Part shown: positions 46,764 to 56,145 of the stretch, one piece after another
How positions within the stretch are numbered: position 1 is the stretch's first letter
Layout of the letters: the number at the start of each line of letters is the position of its first letter
Assembly: GCF_011078175.1 (NCBI RefSeq)
Contig: NZ_JAALCJ010000003.1
Span: 434,001-498,000, forward strand
Direction of reading: 5' to 3'
Origin: Enterobacter cloacae
Lineage (GTDB): Bacteria; Pseudomonadota; Gammaproteobacteria; Enterobacterales; Enterobacteriaceae
Length of the DNA: 64,000 bases
Notes under the pieces: model-generated
Seen by the model: only the letters and a program-made list of their open reading frames with translations
Database searches by the model: none
What the model was told of the DNA's origin: nothing
Made by a program: the position numbers and the translations under genes

Positions 46764-47490
46764 GATGCAAAAACTGAAAATTGAAGTGGTGCGCTACAAT
46801 CCGGAAGTGGACGCTGCGCCGCACAGCGCTTTCTATGAAGTCCCTTACGATGAGCAGACCTCCCTTCTGGATGCGCTCGGCTATATCAAAGATAACCTGG
46901 CCCCAGACCTGAGCTACCGCTGGTCCTGCCGCATGGCAATTTGCGGCTCCTGCGGCATGATGGTCAACAAGGTGCCGAAGCTGGCATGTAAAACCTTCCT
47001 GCGTGATTACACCAAAGGCATCAAGGTTGAAGCGCTGGGCAATTTCCCGATTGAGCGCGATCTGGTGGTCGACATGACTCACTTTATCGAAAGCCTCGAA
47101 GCGATTAAGCCGTACATCATCGGCAACCCGCGCACGCCGGATCAGGGCCCTAACACCCAGACGCCCGCGCAGATGGCGAAATACCATCAGTTCTCCGGCT
47201 GCATCAACTGCGGCCTGTGCTACGCCGCCTGTCCGCAGTTTGGCCTGAACCCTGAGTTTATCGGCCCGGCCGCCATTACCCTGGCGCACCGCTATAACGA
47301 AGACAGCCGCGACCACGGCAAAAAAGAACGTATGGCCCAGCTGAACAGCCAGAACGGGGTCTGGACCTGCACGTTTGTCGGTTACTGCTCCGAAGTCTGT
47401 CCGAAGCATGTCGACCCGGCCGCCGCCATTCAGCAGGGGAAGGTGGAAAGCTCGAAAGACTTTCTTATCGCTACCCTGAAACCACGCTAA
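46756..47490 (+). CDS. frdB: Fumarate reductase iron-sulfur subunit
   Basis: 244 residues. The N-terminal plant-type ferredoxin domain has [10 protein letters not shown] with further cysteine in PKLACK for the [2Fe-2S] cluster. The C-terminal domain has [15 protein letters not shown] and [11 protein letters not shown] for the [4Fe-4S] and [3Fe-4S] clusters. It carries electrons from menaquinol at FrdCD to FrdA. The ATG at 46756 overlaps the frdA end. Confidence 0.98.
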   Translation: MAEMQKLKIEVVRYNPEVDAAPHSAFYEVPYDEQTSLLDALGYIKDNLAPDLSYRWSCRMAICGSCGMMVNKVPKLACKTFLRDYTKGIKVEALGNFPIERDLVVDMTHFIESLEAIKPYIIGNPRTPDQGPNTQTPAQMAKYHQFSGCINCGLCYAACPQFGLNPEFIGPAAITLAHRYNEDSRDHGKKERMAQLNSQNGVWTCTFVGYCSEVCPKHVDPAAAIQQGKVESSKDFLIATLKPR

Positions 47491-47500
47491 GGAGTGCATG

Positions 47501-47896
47501 ATGACGACTAAACGCAAAGCCTACGTGCGACCAATGCCGTCCACCTGGTGGAAAAAACTGCCGTTTTATCGCTTCTATATGCTGCGTGAAGGCACGGCAG
47601 TGCCCGCGGTCTGGTTCAGCCTCGAACTGATGTACGGGGTTTATGCCCTCAAGCACGGCCCGGAAGCCTGGGCCAGTTTTGTGAGTTTCCTGCAAAACCC
47701 AATCATCGTAGTGCTGAACCTGATTGTGCTCGCCGCCGCACTGCTTCATACCAAAACCTGGTTTGAACTGGCGCCAAAAGCAGCGAACATCATTGTAAAA
47801 GGCGAAAAAATGGGGCCAGAGCCGGTCATTAAGGGGCTCTGGACAGTGACGGCAGTGGTCTCTGTGGTCATCCTCTTTGTCGCACTGTTCTGGTAA
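47501..47896 (+). CDS. frdC: Fumarate reductase membrane anchor subunit C
   Basis: 131 residues, equal to E. coli FrdC; three membrane helices. It anchors FrdAB and forms part of the menaquinol site ([20 protein letters not shown]). Of two adjacent ATGs (47498, 47501) the second gives the homologous length. Cotranscribed with frdB (10-bp gap) and frdD (10-bp gap). Confidence 0.97.
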   Translation: MTTKRKAYVRPMPSTWWKKLPFYRFYMLREGTAVPAVWFSLELMYGVYALKHGPEAWASFVSFLQNPIIVVLNLIVLAAALLHTKTWFELAPKAANIIVKGEKMGPEPVIKGLWTVTAVVSVVILFVALFW

Positions 47897-47906
47897 GGAG
47901 ACGACT

Positions 47907-48266
47907 GTGATCAATAAAAATCCAAAACGTTCAGATGAGCCGGTCTTCTGGGGGCTGTTTGGTGCAGGCGGCATGTGGAGCGCCATTATTGCCCCGGTCA
48001 TTATCCTGCTGGTCGGGATCATGCTGCCGCTGGGGCTGTTCCCGGGCGATGCGCTGAGCTATGAGCGCGTAATGGCCTTTGCGAGCAGCTTTATTGGCCG
48101 CGTGTTCATCTTCCTGATGATCGTCCTGCCGCTGTGGTGCGGTCTGCACCGTATCCACCATGCGATGCACGATCTGAAAATCCATGTGCCAAGCGGTAAA
48201 TGGGTCTTCTACGGTCTGGCGACTATTCTGACGGTCGTCACGCTGATTGCCGTGGTCACCATCTGA
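47907..48266 (+). CDS. frdD: Fumarate reductase membrane anchor subunit D
   Basis: 119 residues from a GTG start at 47907, equal to E. coli FrdD; three membrane helices with [20 protein letters not shown] near the second quinone-site loop. It is the last gene of frdABCD. In E. coli the ampC promoter lies inside this gene's end; here ampR follows on the opposite strand instead. Confidence 0.97.
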   Translation: MINKNPKRSDEPVFWGLFGAGGMWSAIIAPVIILLVGIMLPLGLFPGDALSYERVMAFASSFIGRVFIFLMIVLPLWCGLHRIHHAMHDLKIHVPSGKWVFYGLATILTVVTLIAVVTI

Positions 48267-48274
48267 CTGAACAG

Positions 48275-48300
48275 GCCCGCCTTCCGGCGGGCTTTTTATT
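48275..48300. terminator. Terminator between frdD and ampR
   Basis: GCCCGCC (48275-48281) and GGCGGGC (48286-48292) with a TTCC loop and TTTTT after it. It ends frdABCD. The ampR stop codon (48296-48298) falls in the T tract, so it may also act on ampR on the other strand. Confidence 0.9.
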
Positions 48301-49171
48301 TCTTCATCTTCGCTACCAGCCACCGGGAAAATTCACGCATGGCGGGCGTTTCTGCCCGGGACTGCAATCGGGTCAGCCAGTAGCTGCCGAGCTCAATCTG
48401 CGTTGCAAAGGGCTGCACAATGCGCTCGCTGGCTAACAGATGGGTAAACATATCGACAGGCGCGATAGCAATGCCCACTCCCGCCTGAGCGGCCTCCAGC
48501 ATGGTCACGGACGAATCAAACACCATCACACGGTGCGTTGGCGAAGGGGGATGCTCGCCGGCCGCCTGCATCCATGCGGACCACTCGTCGCGCCGGTAGG
48601 AACGCAGCAGCATAAACCTGAGGATATCGGCCGGACTGTGCAGACGGGCGGCAATATCCGGCGTACACAGCGGCGCGAGCGGCGCATGACAAAGAAATTC
48701 AGCCTCGGTGCCGTGCCACGCCCCGCCGCCGTAGCGGATCGTGTAGTCAAGCCCTTCGGCAGCCGGATCAACGCGGTTATTATGGGTGGAAAGCTGAAGA
48801 TCGATATGCGGATAGCCACGGCGAAAATCCTCCAGTTGCGAGAATAAAACCCCGGTGGCAAATGTACCCACCACGCCGATTTTCAGCTTCTCCTGCGCAC
48901 GATGGTTAGCGAAGCGATCCAGCATGCCGGCAATTCGATCGAACGAATCGTTCAGTACCGGCAGTAAATTTTCGCCCTCGGTAGTCAACATCAGCCCACG
49001 CGAAACGCGAACGAACAGCTGACAGTTCAGGTGCTGCTCCAGCGTCTTCACATGCTGGCTAATGGCCGAGTGCGTCACGTTCAGCTCAATGGCCGCATGC
49101 GTAAAGCTGAGATGTCTTGCGGCGGCTTCAAAGGCTCGAAGCGAATTGAGAGGGAGATAGCTTCGCGTCAT
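48296..49171 (-). CDS. ampR: LysR-type regulator of AmpC beta-lactamase
   Basis: 291 residues: N-terminal helix-turn-helix (LSFTHAAIELNVTHSAISQH, with Ser35) and a C-terminal effector domain that binds muropeptides. Residues whose changes are known to cause constitutive activity are in the wild-type state: Arg86, Gly102, Asp135 and Tyr264. This predicts an inducible ampC, repressed by UDP-MurNAc-pentapeptide and activated by anhydro-muropeptides. It is divergent from ampC across 132 bp, as in Enterobacter and Citrobacter; K-12 lacks it. Confidence 0.95.
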   Translation of the reverse strand: MTRSYLPLNSLRAFEAAARHLSFTHAAIELNVTHSAISQHVKTLEQHLNCQLFVRVSRGLMLTTEGENLLPVLNDSFDRIAGMLDRFANHRAQEKLKIGVVGTFATGVLFSQLEDFRRGYPHIDLQLSTHNNRVDPAAEGLDYTIRYGGGAWHGTEAEFLCHAPLAPLCTPDIAARLHSPADILRFMLLRSYRRDEWSAWMQAAGEHPPSPTHRVMVFDSSVTMLEAAQAGVGIAIAPVDMFTHLLASERIVQPFATQIELGSYWLTRLQSRAETPAMREFSRWLVAKMKK

Positions 49172-49191
49172 GGTCTCATCCGTTAGAAAAA

Positions 49192-49247
49192 TTAACAGCT
49201 AATGCTAAATTTAACCGTTTGTCAGGCACAGTCAAATCCAACAGACT
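49192..49247. promoter_or_regulatory. ampR-ampC control region
   Basis: TTA-N11-TAA (49192-49208) with an AGC-N4-GCT core fits the LysR T-N11-A rule. Directly after it, TTGTCA (49219-49224), the same -35 as the E. coli ampC promoter, stands about 17 bp before CAGACT (49242-49247), a weak -10. A weak -10 suits a gene that needs AmpR for activation. Site boundaries are inferred. Confidence 0.55.
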
Positions 49248-49300
49248 ACGCCTGTCTGACGGGCCCGGACATCCCCTTGACTCGCTATTACGGAAGATAA

Positions 49301-50449
<1,149 letters not shown>

Positions 50450-50455
50450 AACATT

Positions 50456-50481
50456 GCCGGGTGGCGCTGTGCTGACCCGGC
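50456..50481. repeat. REP-like palindrome after ampC
   Basis: GCCGGGT (50456-50462) and ACCCGGC (50475-50481) arms, 6 bp past the ampC stop. Same family as 1240 and 43653. Confidence 0.75.
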
Positions 50482-50554
50482 AAAACATCCTGCACAATCT
50501 TCCGCATTTTCCCTGCTGTCATCTACACTTAACAAAAATAGTAAGGAAACTCCT

Positions 50555-51085
50555 ATGCGCATTTTGCCTGTTATTGCCGCAGTAACAGCCGCGTTTTTAG
50601 TGGTTGCTTGCAGTTCCCCTACTCCTCCCCCTGGCGTCACGGTAGTCAGTAATTTCGACGCACAGCGCTTCCTCGGCACCTGGTATGAAATCGCCCGATT
50701 GGACCATCAGTTCGAACGGGGCTTAGAAAAAGTCACGGTCAGCTACAGCGCGATGGATGACGGCGGGATCCGGGTCATTAACCGCGGCTATAACCCGGAT
50801 CGCCAGATGTGGCAGCAGTCAGTTGGTCAGGCCTATTTCACCGGAACCTCTAACCGCGCGGCCATGAAAGTCTCTTTCATCGGCCCATTTTACGGCGGAT
50901 ACAACGTCATTGCGCTGGACAGAGAGTACCGTCATGCGCTGGTGTGTGGGCCGGATCGCAACTATCTGTGGATCCTCTCCCGCACGCCAACGATCCCGGC
51001 GGAAATGAAACAGCAGATGCTGGACATAGCGACCCGGCAAGGGTTTGATGTGACGAAATTAATCTGGGTAAAACAGCCGCATTAG
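50555..51085 (+). CDS. blc: Outer-membrane lipocalin Blc
   Basis: 176 residues. A lipoprotein signal ends LVVACSS (lipidated Cys19). The lipocalin fold begins with [20 protein letters not shown], the signature GxWYE, and later has the TDY-like region [20 protein letters not shown]. Known Blc is anchored to the outer membrane, binds lysophospholipids and is induced by sigma-S. Its TAG overlaps the stop of gdx. Confidence 0.96.
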   Translation: MRILPVIAAVTAAFLVVACSSPTPPPGVTVVSNFDAQRFLGTWYEIARLDHQFERGLEKVTVSYSAMDDGGIRVINRGYNPDRQMWQQSVGQAYFTGTSNRAAMKVSFIGPFYGGYNVIALDREYRHALVCGPDRNYLWILSRTPTIPAEMKQQMLDIATRQGFDVTKLIWVKQPH

Positions 51086-51399
51086 TGCGTACTGAGTTTT
51101 AATCCGATGATACCCGCAACAATCAACGCGAGGCTGGCGATGCGCGCCAGACTCGCAGATTCCCCCAACAGCAGAATACCGGTAATGGCAGCCCCTACCG
51201 CGCCAATTCCTGTCCAGACAGCGTAAGCCGTTCCAACCGGCAAGGTACGCATCGCCCACGACAGCATGACGATACTGACAATCATTGCGGCGATGGTGAT
51301 GACGCTGGGCGTCAGGCGGGTAAAACCGTGAGTGTATTTCAGACCAATTGCCCACACCACTTCGAGCAAACCGGCAATAACAAGAACGATCCAGGACAT
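51082..51399 (-). CDS. gdx: Guanidinium exporter Gdx (SugE, SMR family)
   Basis: 105 residues, four membrane helices, SMR family, starting [20 protein letters not shown] with Glu13 in helix 1, the proton/substrate site. [20 protein letters not shown] is the Gdx signature. It exports guanidinium in exchange for protons. A guanidine-II riboswitch lies directly upstream. Convergent with blc, with overlapping stop codons. Confidence 0.95.
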   Translation of the reverse strand: MSWIVLVIAGLLEVVWAIGLKYTHGFTRLTPSVITIAAMIVSIVMLSWAMRTLPVGTAYAVWTGIGAVGAAITGILLLGESASLARIASLALIVAGIIGLKLSTH

Positions 51400-51427
51400 A
51401 TCAGGCTCCTTAACTTAAAGACAAGTT

Positions 51428-51469
51428 GGGGCCGTCCCCGATGAAAGAAGCGCTTACGGGTCGTCCCGC
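51428..51469 (-). promoter_or_regulatory. Guanidine-II (mini-ykkC) riboswitch of gdx
   Basis: In the gdx leader, two small hairpins carry the ACGR loops that define this class: CGGGACGACCCG (51457-51468) with ACGA and GGGGACGGCCCC (51428-51439) with ACGG, 17 nt apart. The second lies about 28 nt before the gdx start, next to the ribosome site. Guanidine brings the two loops together and allows translation. Structure and gene partner agree fully with the known class. Confidence 0.92.
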
Positions 51470-51661
51470 AAGGCTGAGGTTGCGCCTTATAGTTTGGTTA
51501 GCATGGAGTTTTTTTTCAAACTTTTTCTGCTGAACACGTTAAGGCAAGAAATAGCCTCAGTAAGACACGCAGTTCACGCATTTATGACTCATCCGACTTC
51601 TCTATGATGATAAGCTTTCTGATGGCAGGAAGCCAAACCACTAGCCGACTGCGAAAATTTT

Positions 51662-52261
51662 ATGTTCAAAATCCTTTTGATTGACCGTTGTCACTTCACC
51701 CGCACGGGATTTGAAGCCTGGGCCAATCATTCAGACCTGTTTTCGGGTCATTTCGTCGTAACCGGGGTGAATAACCTTTTCCTTGCCAGAGAGCATATTC
51801 TGCAATGGAAACCTGCGCTGGTCATCGCTGATTTATCTGGCTTCCGGCAGGATTTACATCATTTTCAGCAGCTATCCTCTCTGCTGATTGCCAGCGAAAC
51901 GTTGCCTTTTATTTTACTGCAATCGAGGCAGGAGCAGGAGATGACAAACTATCTGGCGCAGTACCCGATATGGGCTTCACTCTCCAAAAATACCGATCTG
52001 GAAGGACTGGCCGCGGTGATAAACGACGCGCTGACGTCATGCGAAAGCGCAGAGCTTCCGGAAATGGCAGCGCCGTTACTGACGCGTCAGGAAGAGAAAG
52101 TTTTGACACTGTGGATGGAGGGTGCGAGCAATCAGAAAATTGCCAGCAATCTACACATTAACGGGAAAACGGTGTACACATACAAACGCAATATCCGGAT
52201 GAAGCTTCATATGGATACGCGCTACTCCCCGTTTTTATCACTACAGGAAGTGGAGAATTGA
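51662..52261 (+). CDS. ecnR: LuxR-family response-regulator-like protein EcnR
   Basis: 199 residues. The N-terminal half (1-125) looks like a receiver domain: Asp8 at strand 1, Asp57 in LVIADLSGF at the phosphorylation position, and Lys109 in ASLSKNTD. The usual second acidic residue after Asp8 is Arg9. The C-terminal LuxR helix-turn-helix is at 139-185 (LTRQEEKVLTLWMEGASNQK). No kinase gene lies nearby. Enterobacteria with this gene beside ecnA and ecnB call it ecnR; regulation of the entericidins is inferred from position. Confidence 0.75.
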   Translation: MFKILLIDRCHFTRTGFEAWANHSDLFSGHFVVTGVNNLFLAREHILQWKPALVIADLSGFRQDLHHFQQLSSLLIASETLPFILLQSRQEQEMTNYLAQYPIWASLSKNTDLEGLAAVINDALTSCESAELPEMAAPLLTRQEEKVLTLWMEGASNQKIASNLHINGKTVYTYKRNIRMKLHMDTRYSPFLSLQEVEN

Positions 52262-52290
52262 CGGTACGGTAAATGACCTGCCGTACCGTC
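52260..52290. terminator. Hairpin between convergent ecnR and ecnB
   Basis: GACGGTACGG (52260-52269) and CCGTACCGTC (52281-52290) pair perfectly across an 11-nt loop. The ecnR stop lies at its left edge and ecnB ends 7 bp beyond its right edge. It likely serves both genes. Confidence 0.7.
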
Positions 52291-52297
52291 GCTTTCA

Positions 52298-52444
52298 TTA
52301 GTTCTGAGCTTTAGTTGCTGCGCCAGAAATCGCGTTACCACCGTCGGAGATATCTTCCCCTACGCCACGGGTGGTGTTACATGCAGTCAGTACCGAAGAA
52401 AGCACCAGAACAGAAAAGATCGCTGCAATTGTTTTCTTAACCAT
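52298..52444 (-). CDS. ecnB: Entericidin B lipoprotein
   Basis: 48 residues, too small for automatic calls; near-identical to E. coli EcnB. The lipoprotein signal ends SSVLTACN (Cys22), leaving a 27-residue mature peptide [20 protein letters not shown] plus a short tail. Known EcnB is a bacteriolytic amphipathic lipoprotein linked to programmed lysis in stationary phase, with EcnA as its antidote. AAGGAAGATATT precedes the ATG. Confidence 0.94.
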   Translation of the reverse strand: MVKKTIAAIFSVLVLSSVLTACNTTRGVGEDISDGGNAISGAATKAQN

Positions 52445-52476
52445 AATATCTTCCTTTTATAGCCAAAGTTATTTTG

Positions 52477-52483
52477 TGTATAG
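52477..52483 (-). promoter_or_regulatory. Sigma-S-type -10 of ecnB
   Basis: On the minus strand, TTGCTATACA gives a -10 CTATACA with an upstream C, close to the sigma-S consensus CTATACT. It lies about 33 bp before the ecnB ATG, in agreement with the known sigma-S control of ecnB. Confidence 0.6.
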
Positions 52484-52552
52484 CAACTTAAGAATAGACA
52501 AGATCTTGTCGTTTGACGGAAAAGGAAGAATTTTTAGGAAAATTAGACGGAA

Positions 52553-52684
52553 TTAGCTGGCCGCATGGGAAATGATATGGCCGAGATCCTGGATATCTTC
52601 ACCCACGCCACGCGCGGTGTTGCAACCGGAGAGAATTGCGCTGGAAAGCGCTAACAGAAGCAGAATTTTAACGGTACGTTTCAT
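52553..52684 (-). CDS. ecnA: Entericidin A lipoprotein (antidote)
   Basis: 43 residues (E. coli EcnA 41). The signal ends AILSGCN (Cys21); the mature part NTARGVGEDIQDLGHIISHA is close to EcnB in its first half. EcnA is known to counter EcnB. It starts only 20 bp past the efp terminator hairpin and precedes ecnB by 108 bp. GGGAAG is its ribosome site. Confidence 0.92.
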   Translation of the reverse strand: MKRTVKILLLLALSSAILSGCNTARGVGEDIQDLGHIISHAAS

Positions 52685-52695
52685 CTTCCCTGCCT

Positions 52696-52724
52696 GCAAA
52701 ATCAGGCGCAGCGGGCGCTGCGCC
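52696..52724 (-). terminator. Terminator of efp at the head of ecnA
   Basis: GGCGCAGC (52705-52712) and GCTGCGCC (52717-52724) around GGGC, then TGATTTTGC on the minus strand. It ends efp but lies immediately upstream of ecnA, leaving no room for a promoter between them. Confidence 0.75.
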
Positions 52725-52741
52725 TTTAATCATGACGTAAA

Positions 52742-53308
52742 TTACTTCACGCGGGATACGTATTCGCCGGAGCGGGTATCCACTTTGATCACTTCACCGA
52801 TCTGTACGAACAGTGGCACTTTCACCACTGCGCCGGTAGACAGGGTAGCAGGCTTGCCGCCAGTACCGGCGGTATCACCTTTCAGGCCTGGATCGGTTTC
52901 AACGATTTCCAGCTCAACGAAGTTCGGCGGCGTAACGGCGATAGGCTGACCGTTCCACAGGGTCACGATGCACTCAGCCTGGTCCAGCAGCCACTTGGCG
53001 TTGTCGCCAATCGCTTTTGCGTCCGCTGACAGCTGCTCGAAGGTTTCGTTGTTCATGAAGTGCCAGAACTCACCGTCGTTGTACAGGTAAGTCAGGTTCA
53101 TATCGACAACATCAGCGCCTTCAGCGGAGTCGGTAGATTTGAAGGTTTTCTCAACACGGGTACCGGTCAGCAGGCGGCGCAGCTTAACGCGCGCAAATGC
53201 CTGGCCTTTACCTGGTTTAACGAATTCGCTGGCTTCAACCGCGTACGGTTCGCCGTCCATCATGATTTTAAGACCAGCACGAAAATCGTTGCTATAGTAC
53301 GTTGCCAT
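52742..53308 (-). CDS. efp: Elongation factor P
   Basis: 188 residues, equal to E. coli EF-P: a KOW-like domain I with Lys34 (KPGKGQAF), then two OB domains. It rescues ribosomes stalled at polyproline. Lys34 receives (R)-beta-lysine from EpmA and EpmB, both encoded in this window. The ATG at 53308 ([14 protein letters not shown]) is the homologous start. Divergent from epmB across 40 bp. Confidence 0.98.
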   Translation of the reverse strand: MATYYSNDFRAGLKIMMDGEPYAVEASEFVKPGKGQAFARVKLRRLLTGTRVEKTFKSTDSAEGADVVDMNLTYLYNDGEFWHFMNNETFEQLSADAKAIGDNAKWLLDQAECIVTLWNGQPIAVTPPNFVELEIVETDPGLKGDTAGTGGKPATLSTGAVVKVPLFVQIGEVIKVDTRSGEYVSRVK

Positions 53309-53348
53309 AAGGCCCTCTAAATTTGTTAACTGGTAGCTAAGCCACAAA

Positions 53349-54377
53349 ATGGCGCATATTGTAACCCTAAACACCCCGTCCAGAGAAGATTGGTTATCGC
53401 AACTTGCCGATGTAATCACCAGTCCTGATGAATTGCTGCGTCTTTTAGACCTCGAACAGCACGAAGCGTTGCGTGCAGGCCGTGAGGCGAAGCGCCTTTT
53501 CGCCCTGCGCGTTCCACGCGCGTTTGTTGCCCGAATGGAAAAGGGTAACCCTGATGATCCATTATTAAAACAAACACTTACCTCTCAGGATGAGTTTATT
53601 ACCGCCCCCGGATACAGCACCGATCCGCTGGAAGAGCAGAACAGTGTCGTACCGGGTTTGCTGCATAAATACCGCAATCGCGCCCTGCTGCTGGTTAAAG
53701 GCGGGTGCGCGGTAAATTGCCGCTATTGCTTCCGTCGCCACTTCCCGTACGCCGAAAACCAGGGCAATAAACGCAACTGGCAGGTGGCGCTGGACTACAT
53801 CGCGGCGCACACGGAGCTGGATGAAATCATCTTTTCCGGCGGCGACCCGCTGATGGCAAAAGATCATGAACTGGACTGGCTGCTGACTCAGCTTGAGACC
53901 CTCCCACACATTAAGCGTCTGCGCATTCACAGCCGTTTACCGATCGTCATCCCGGCGCGTATCACCGACGCCCTGGTCACGCGCCTGGAGCAGTCCCGTT
54001 TGCAGGTGCTGCTGGTGAACCATATCAACCACGCGAATGAAATTGACGCGGACTTTCGTGAGGCTATGGCGCGTATGCGAAAGGCAGGCGTGACGCTGCT
54101 CAATCAGAGCGTATTACTGCGCGGCGTGAACGACAGCGCCCGCGTGCTGGCCGATCTCAGCAATGCCTTATTTGATGCGGGCGTTATGCCCTATTACCTG
54201 CATGTTCTGGATCGCGTCCAGGGCGCGGCGCACTTCATGGTGACGGATGAAGAGGCCCGGAGGATTATGCGCGAGCTGTTAACGCTGGTATCAGGTTATA
54301 TGGTGCCCAAGCTGGCACGTGAGATTGGCGGAGAGCCGAGTAAGACGCCGCTGGATTTGCAGCTGCGGCAGCAGTAA
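53349..54377 (+). CDS. epmB: EF-P (R)-beta-lysine 2,3-aminomutase EpmB
   Basis: 342 residues, equal to E. coli EpmB. A radical-SAM enzyme with [15 protein letters not shown] (CxxxCxxC) and the following GGDPLM motif. It converts (S)-alpha-lysine to (R)-beta-lysine with PLP and SAM. Divergent from its substrate gene efp with only 40 bp between start codons, so the two promoters must overlap. Confidence 0.97.
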   Translation: MAHIVTLNTPSREDWLSQLADVITSPDELLRLLDLEQHEALRAGREAKRLFALRVPRAFVARMEKGNPDDPLLKQTLTSQDEFITAPGYSTDPLEEQNSVVPGLLHKYRNRALLLVKGGCAVNCRYCFRRHFPYAENQGNKRNWQVALDYIAAHTELDEIIFSGGDPLMAKDHELDWLLTQLETLPHIKRLRIHSRLPIVIPARITDALVTRLEQSRLQVLLVNHINHANEIDADFREAMARMRKAGVTLLNQSVLLRGVNDSARVLADLSNALFDAGVMPYYLHVLDRVQGAAHFMVTDEEARRIMRELLTLVSGYMVPKLAREIGGEPSKTPLDLQLRQQ

Positions 54378-54382
54378 AAAGA

Positions 54383-54404
54383 CAGGTGGCGCTACGCTTA
54401 CCTG
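54383..54404. repeat. Degenerate REP-like palindrome after epmB
   Basis: CAGGT and ACCTG arms around GGCGCTACGCTT, 6 bp past the epmB stop. The interior matches the REP elements at 21976 and 50456. Confidence 0.45.
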
Positions 54405-54442
54405 CCCTGGAGATAAAGCGGCAGCGCCATCAAAAGGTTATA

Positions 54443-54796
54443 TCAGTTTGGGCACTTATAGACCTGGCCGTTCATCTGGCTGGCGGTTGGCACAAAGCTG
54501 GACAACATACCCTGCGTCGGACTGCTCACGCCGTAAATCACGTTGCCGCCCATCGCCGCAGCCTGATTACGCAGGGCATTGGCTGCACCGCGCATAGAGC
54601 CGCCTTCTTCGCCGTGCTGTCCCGACATCCAGTTGCTTTGCTCGCCAGTGGCGGTGCCTAACAGCTGGCATTCGCTGCCCGGCTTATCTTCCACAAAGCG
54701 AACGCTCTGGCCCGCTGCCGTCAGCTCACTGCTGGTGCTACAACCCGCCAGCAGCAATGCTGCACCTACAATCCCTGCACAGACTTTTATGCGCAT
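54443..54796 (-). CDS. yjeI: DUF4156 lipoprotein YjeI
   Basis: 117 residues, equal to E. coli YjeI. Lipoprotein signal ends LLLAGCS (Cys19); the mature domain has SECQLLGTATGEQSNW and the conserved GEEGGSMRGAANALRNQAAA. Function unknown, probably outer-membrane anchored. The ATG at 54796 is preferred over upstream frames because the signal peptide starts there. It stands between epmB and the yjiH cassette. Confidence 0.92.
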   Translation of the reverse strand: MRIKVCAGIVGAALLLAGCSTSSELTAAGQSVRFVEDKPGSECQLLGTATGEQSNWMSGQHGEEGGSMRGAANALRNQAAAMGGNVIYGVSSPTQGMLSSFVPTASQMNGQVYKCPN

Positions 54797-54991
54797 GTTA
54801 TTCCTCGTTTTCAATAAGCTGGACAGTAGTTGTCCGCGTGTAAACCTTATACTAAAAAGATGACCAAAAGAAAAATGCTGAGCATTTCTGCGAGCCAGAT
54901 TCCGCTGGCACTCCTCCGACATCTTAAATGAATTCTGATAATAACCTTTGGGATATCGTGTTTTAGCCTCCGATCGTTTTTAGTGATGCGA

Positions 54992-55008
54992 CGTACAGCT
55001 TTTGTACG
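54992..55008. promoter_or_regulatory. Inverted repeat ahead of yjiH
   Basis: CGTACA (54992-54997) and TGTACG (55003-55008) with GCTTT between, and partly matching GCG flanks; ends 21 bp before the yjiH ATG. It could be an operator or a leader hairpin. The rest of the 233-bp gap shows nothing I can name. Confidence 0.35.
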
Positions 55009-55029
55009 CGACGCAAAAAAGGGGGTTTC

Positions 55030-55677
55030 ATGAGTGCATCATCCTCAGGAGAGGAAAAAGTAACCTGGGTGGGCTATCTGGCTTTCGTGCTCACCATCGT
55101 ATTTTTCTCAGGTTTTTTCGCCAAAAGTACCGAATGGTGGCGCGTGCTGGATTTTACCGTCCTGAACGGCAGCTTTGGACCGGTGAACGGCGCGCTAACG
55201 TTTCGCGGCGAGGGCGGCACAGGAGCAAAAGACGGTTTTTTGTTTGCCCTTGAACTGGCGCCCTCGGTCATTTTATCGCTGGGGATCATTGCCGTTACCG
55301 AGGGGCTGGGCGGGCTGCGCGCCGCACAACAGCTTATGACGCCCATTCTGCGCCCGCTGCTCGGCGTGCCGGGCATCTGCTCTCTGGCGCTTATCGCCAA
55401 CCTGCAAAATACCGATGCAGCCGCAGGGATGACCAAAGAGTTGACCGACGAAGGGGCGATTACTGACCATGAACGCGCCATCTTCGCCACCTTCCAGACC
55501 AGCGGTAGCGCCATCATTACCAACTATTTTTCGTCCGGTGCCGCACTCTTTACCTTTATTACCGTCCCGGTGATCGCGCCGCTTGCCGTCATTCTGGTGT
55601 TCAAATTTGTTGGCGCGAACTTCCTGCGACTGTGGATCGCCCACATGGAAGTTCACCGTGTTCAGGAGGAAAAATGA
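55030..55677 (+). CDS. yjiH: YjiH-family membrane protein (nucleoside-recognition/gate domain)
   Basis: 215 residues, about five membrane helices. The GATE-type segment LIANLQNTDAAAGMTKELTD and SGSAIITNYFSSGAALFTF resembles YjiH. With YjiG it is thought to form a membrane transporter, perhaps for dipeptides or amino acids, but no activity has been shown. The ATG at 55030 has a weak ribosome site (AAAGGGGG). Its stop overlaps the yjiG start (ATGA). Confidence 0.75.
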   Translation: MSASSSGEEKVTWVGYLAFVLTIVFFSGFFAKSTEWWRVLDFTVLNGSFGPVNGALTFRGEGGTGAKDGFLFALELAPSVILSLGIIAVTEGLGGLRAAQQLMTPILRPLLGVPGICSLALIANLQNTDAAAGMTKELTDEGAITDHERAIFATFQTSGSAIITNYFSSGAALFTFITVPVIAPLAVILVFKFVGANFLRLWIAHMEVHRVQEEK

Positions 55678-56135
55678 TCGCCCAGCCGCGTAAAAATATC
55701 ATGGACCTGTTTATCGATGGCGCCCGCCGCGGCTTTACCATCGCCACCACCAGCCTGCTGCCGAACGTGGTCATGGCGTTTGTCATCATTCAGGCGCTCA
55801 AGGTAACCGGCCTGCTGGATATTGTCGGCAGGGTATGCGAGCCCATCATGGCCCTGTGGGGTCTTCCGGGTGCGGCTGCAACGGTTCTTCTGGCCTCGGT
55901 GATGAGCATGGGGGGCGGAGTGGGGGTCTGCGCCAGTCTGGTCGCTGCCGGCACGCTCAACGGTCACGATGCCACCATCCTGCTGCCCGCTATCTATCTG
56001 ATGGGTAATCCGGTGCAAAACACGGGCCGTTGCCTTGGCACCGCAGGCGTCAACCCGAAGTATTATCCGCACATCATCGCTGTCTGCGTCATTAACGCCC
56101 TGCTCTCAATGTGGATGATGCAGTTGCTCTTCTGA
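55674..56135 (+). CDS. yjiG: YjiG-family membrane protein
   Basis: 153 residues, equal to E. coli YjiG. Four to five helices with ARRGFTIATTSLLPNVVMAF, MSMGGGVGVCASLVAAG and LMGNPVQNTGRCLGTAGVN. The start at 55674 overlaps the yjiH stop by 4 bp; GGAGG is just upstream. iadA follows 10 bp later, so the three genes form one operon. Confidence 0.88.
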   Translation: MIAQPRKNIMDLFIDGARRGFTIATTSLLPNVVMAFVIIQALKVTGLLDIVGRVCEPIMALWGLPGAAATVLLASVMSMGGGVGVCASLVAAGTLNGHDATILLPAIYLMGNPVQNTGRCLGTAGVNPKYYPHIIAVCVINALLSMWMMQLLF

Positions 56136-56145
56136 GGAGATAAAA

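Noticed and set aside
51480..51530. A sigma-70 promoter for gdx (TTGAAA ... TATAAG)
   Set aside because: The elements are 22 bp apart, too far for a normal promoter; only the -10 looks plausible, so no promoter was listed.
54992..55012. The CGTACA/TGTACG dyad as a Rho-independent terminator of a small upstream gene
   Set aside because: The stem is only 6 bp, the following run on the plus strand is A/G rather than T, and no gene precedes it on that strand.
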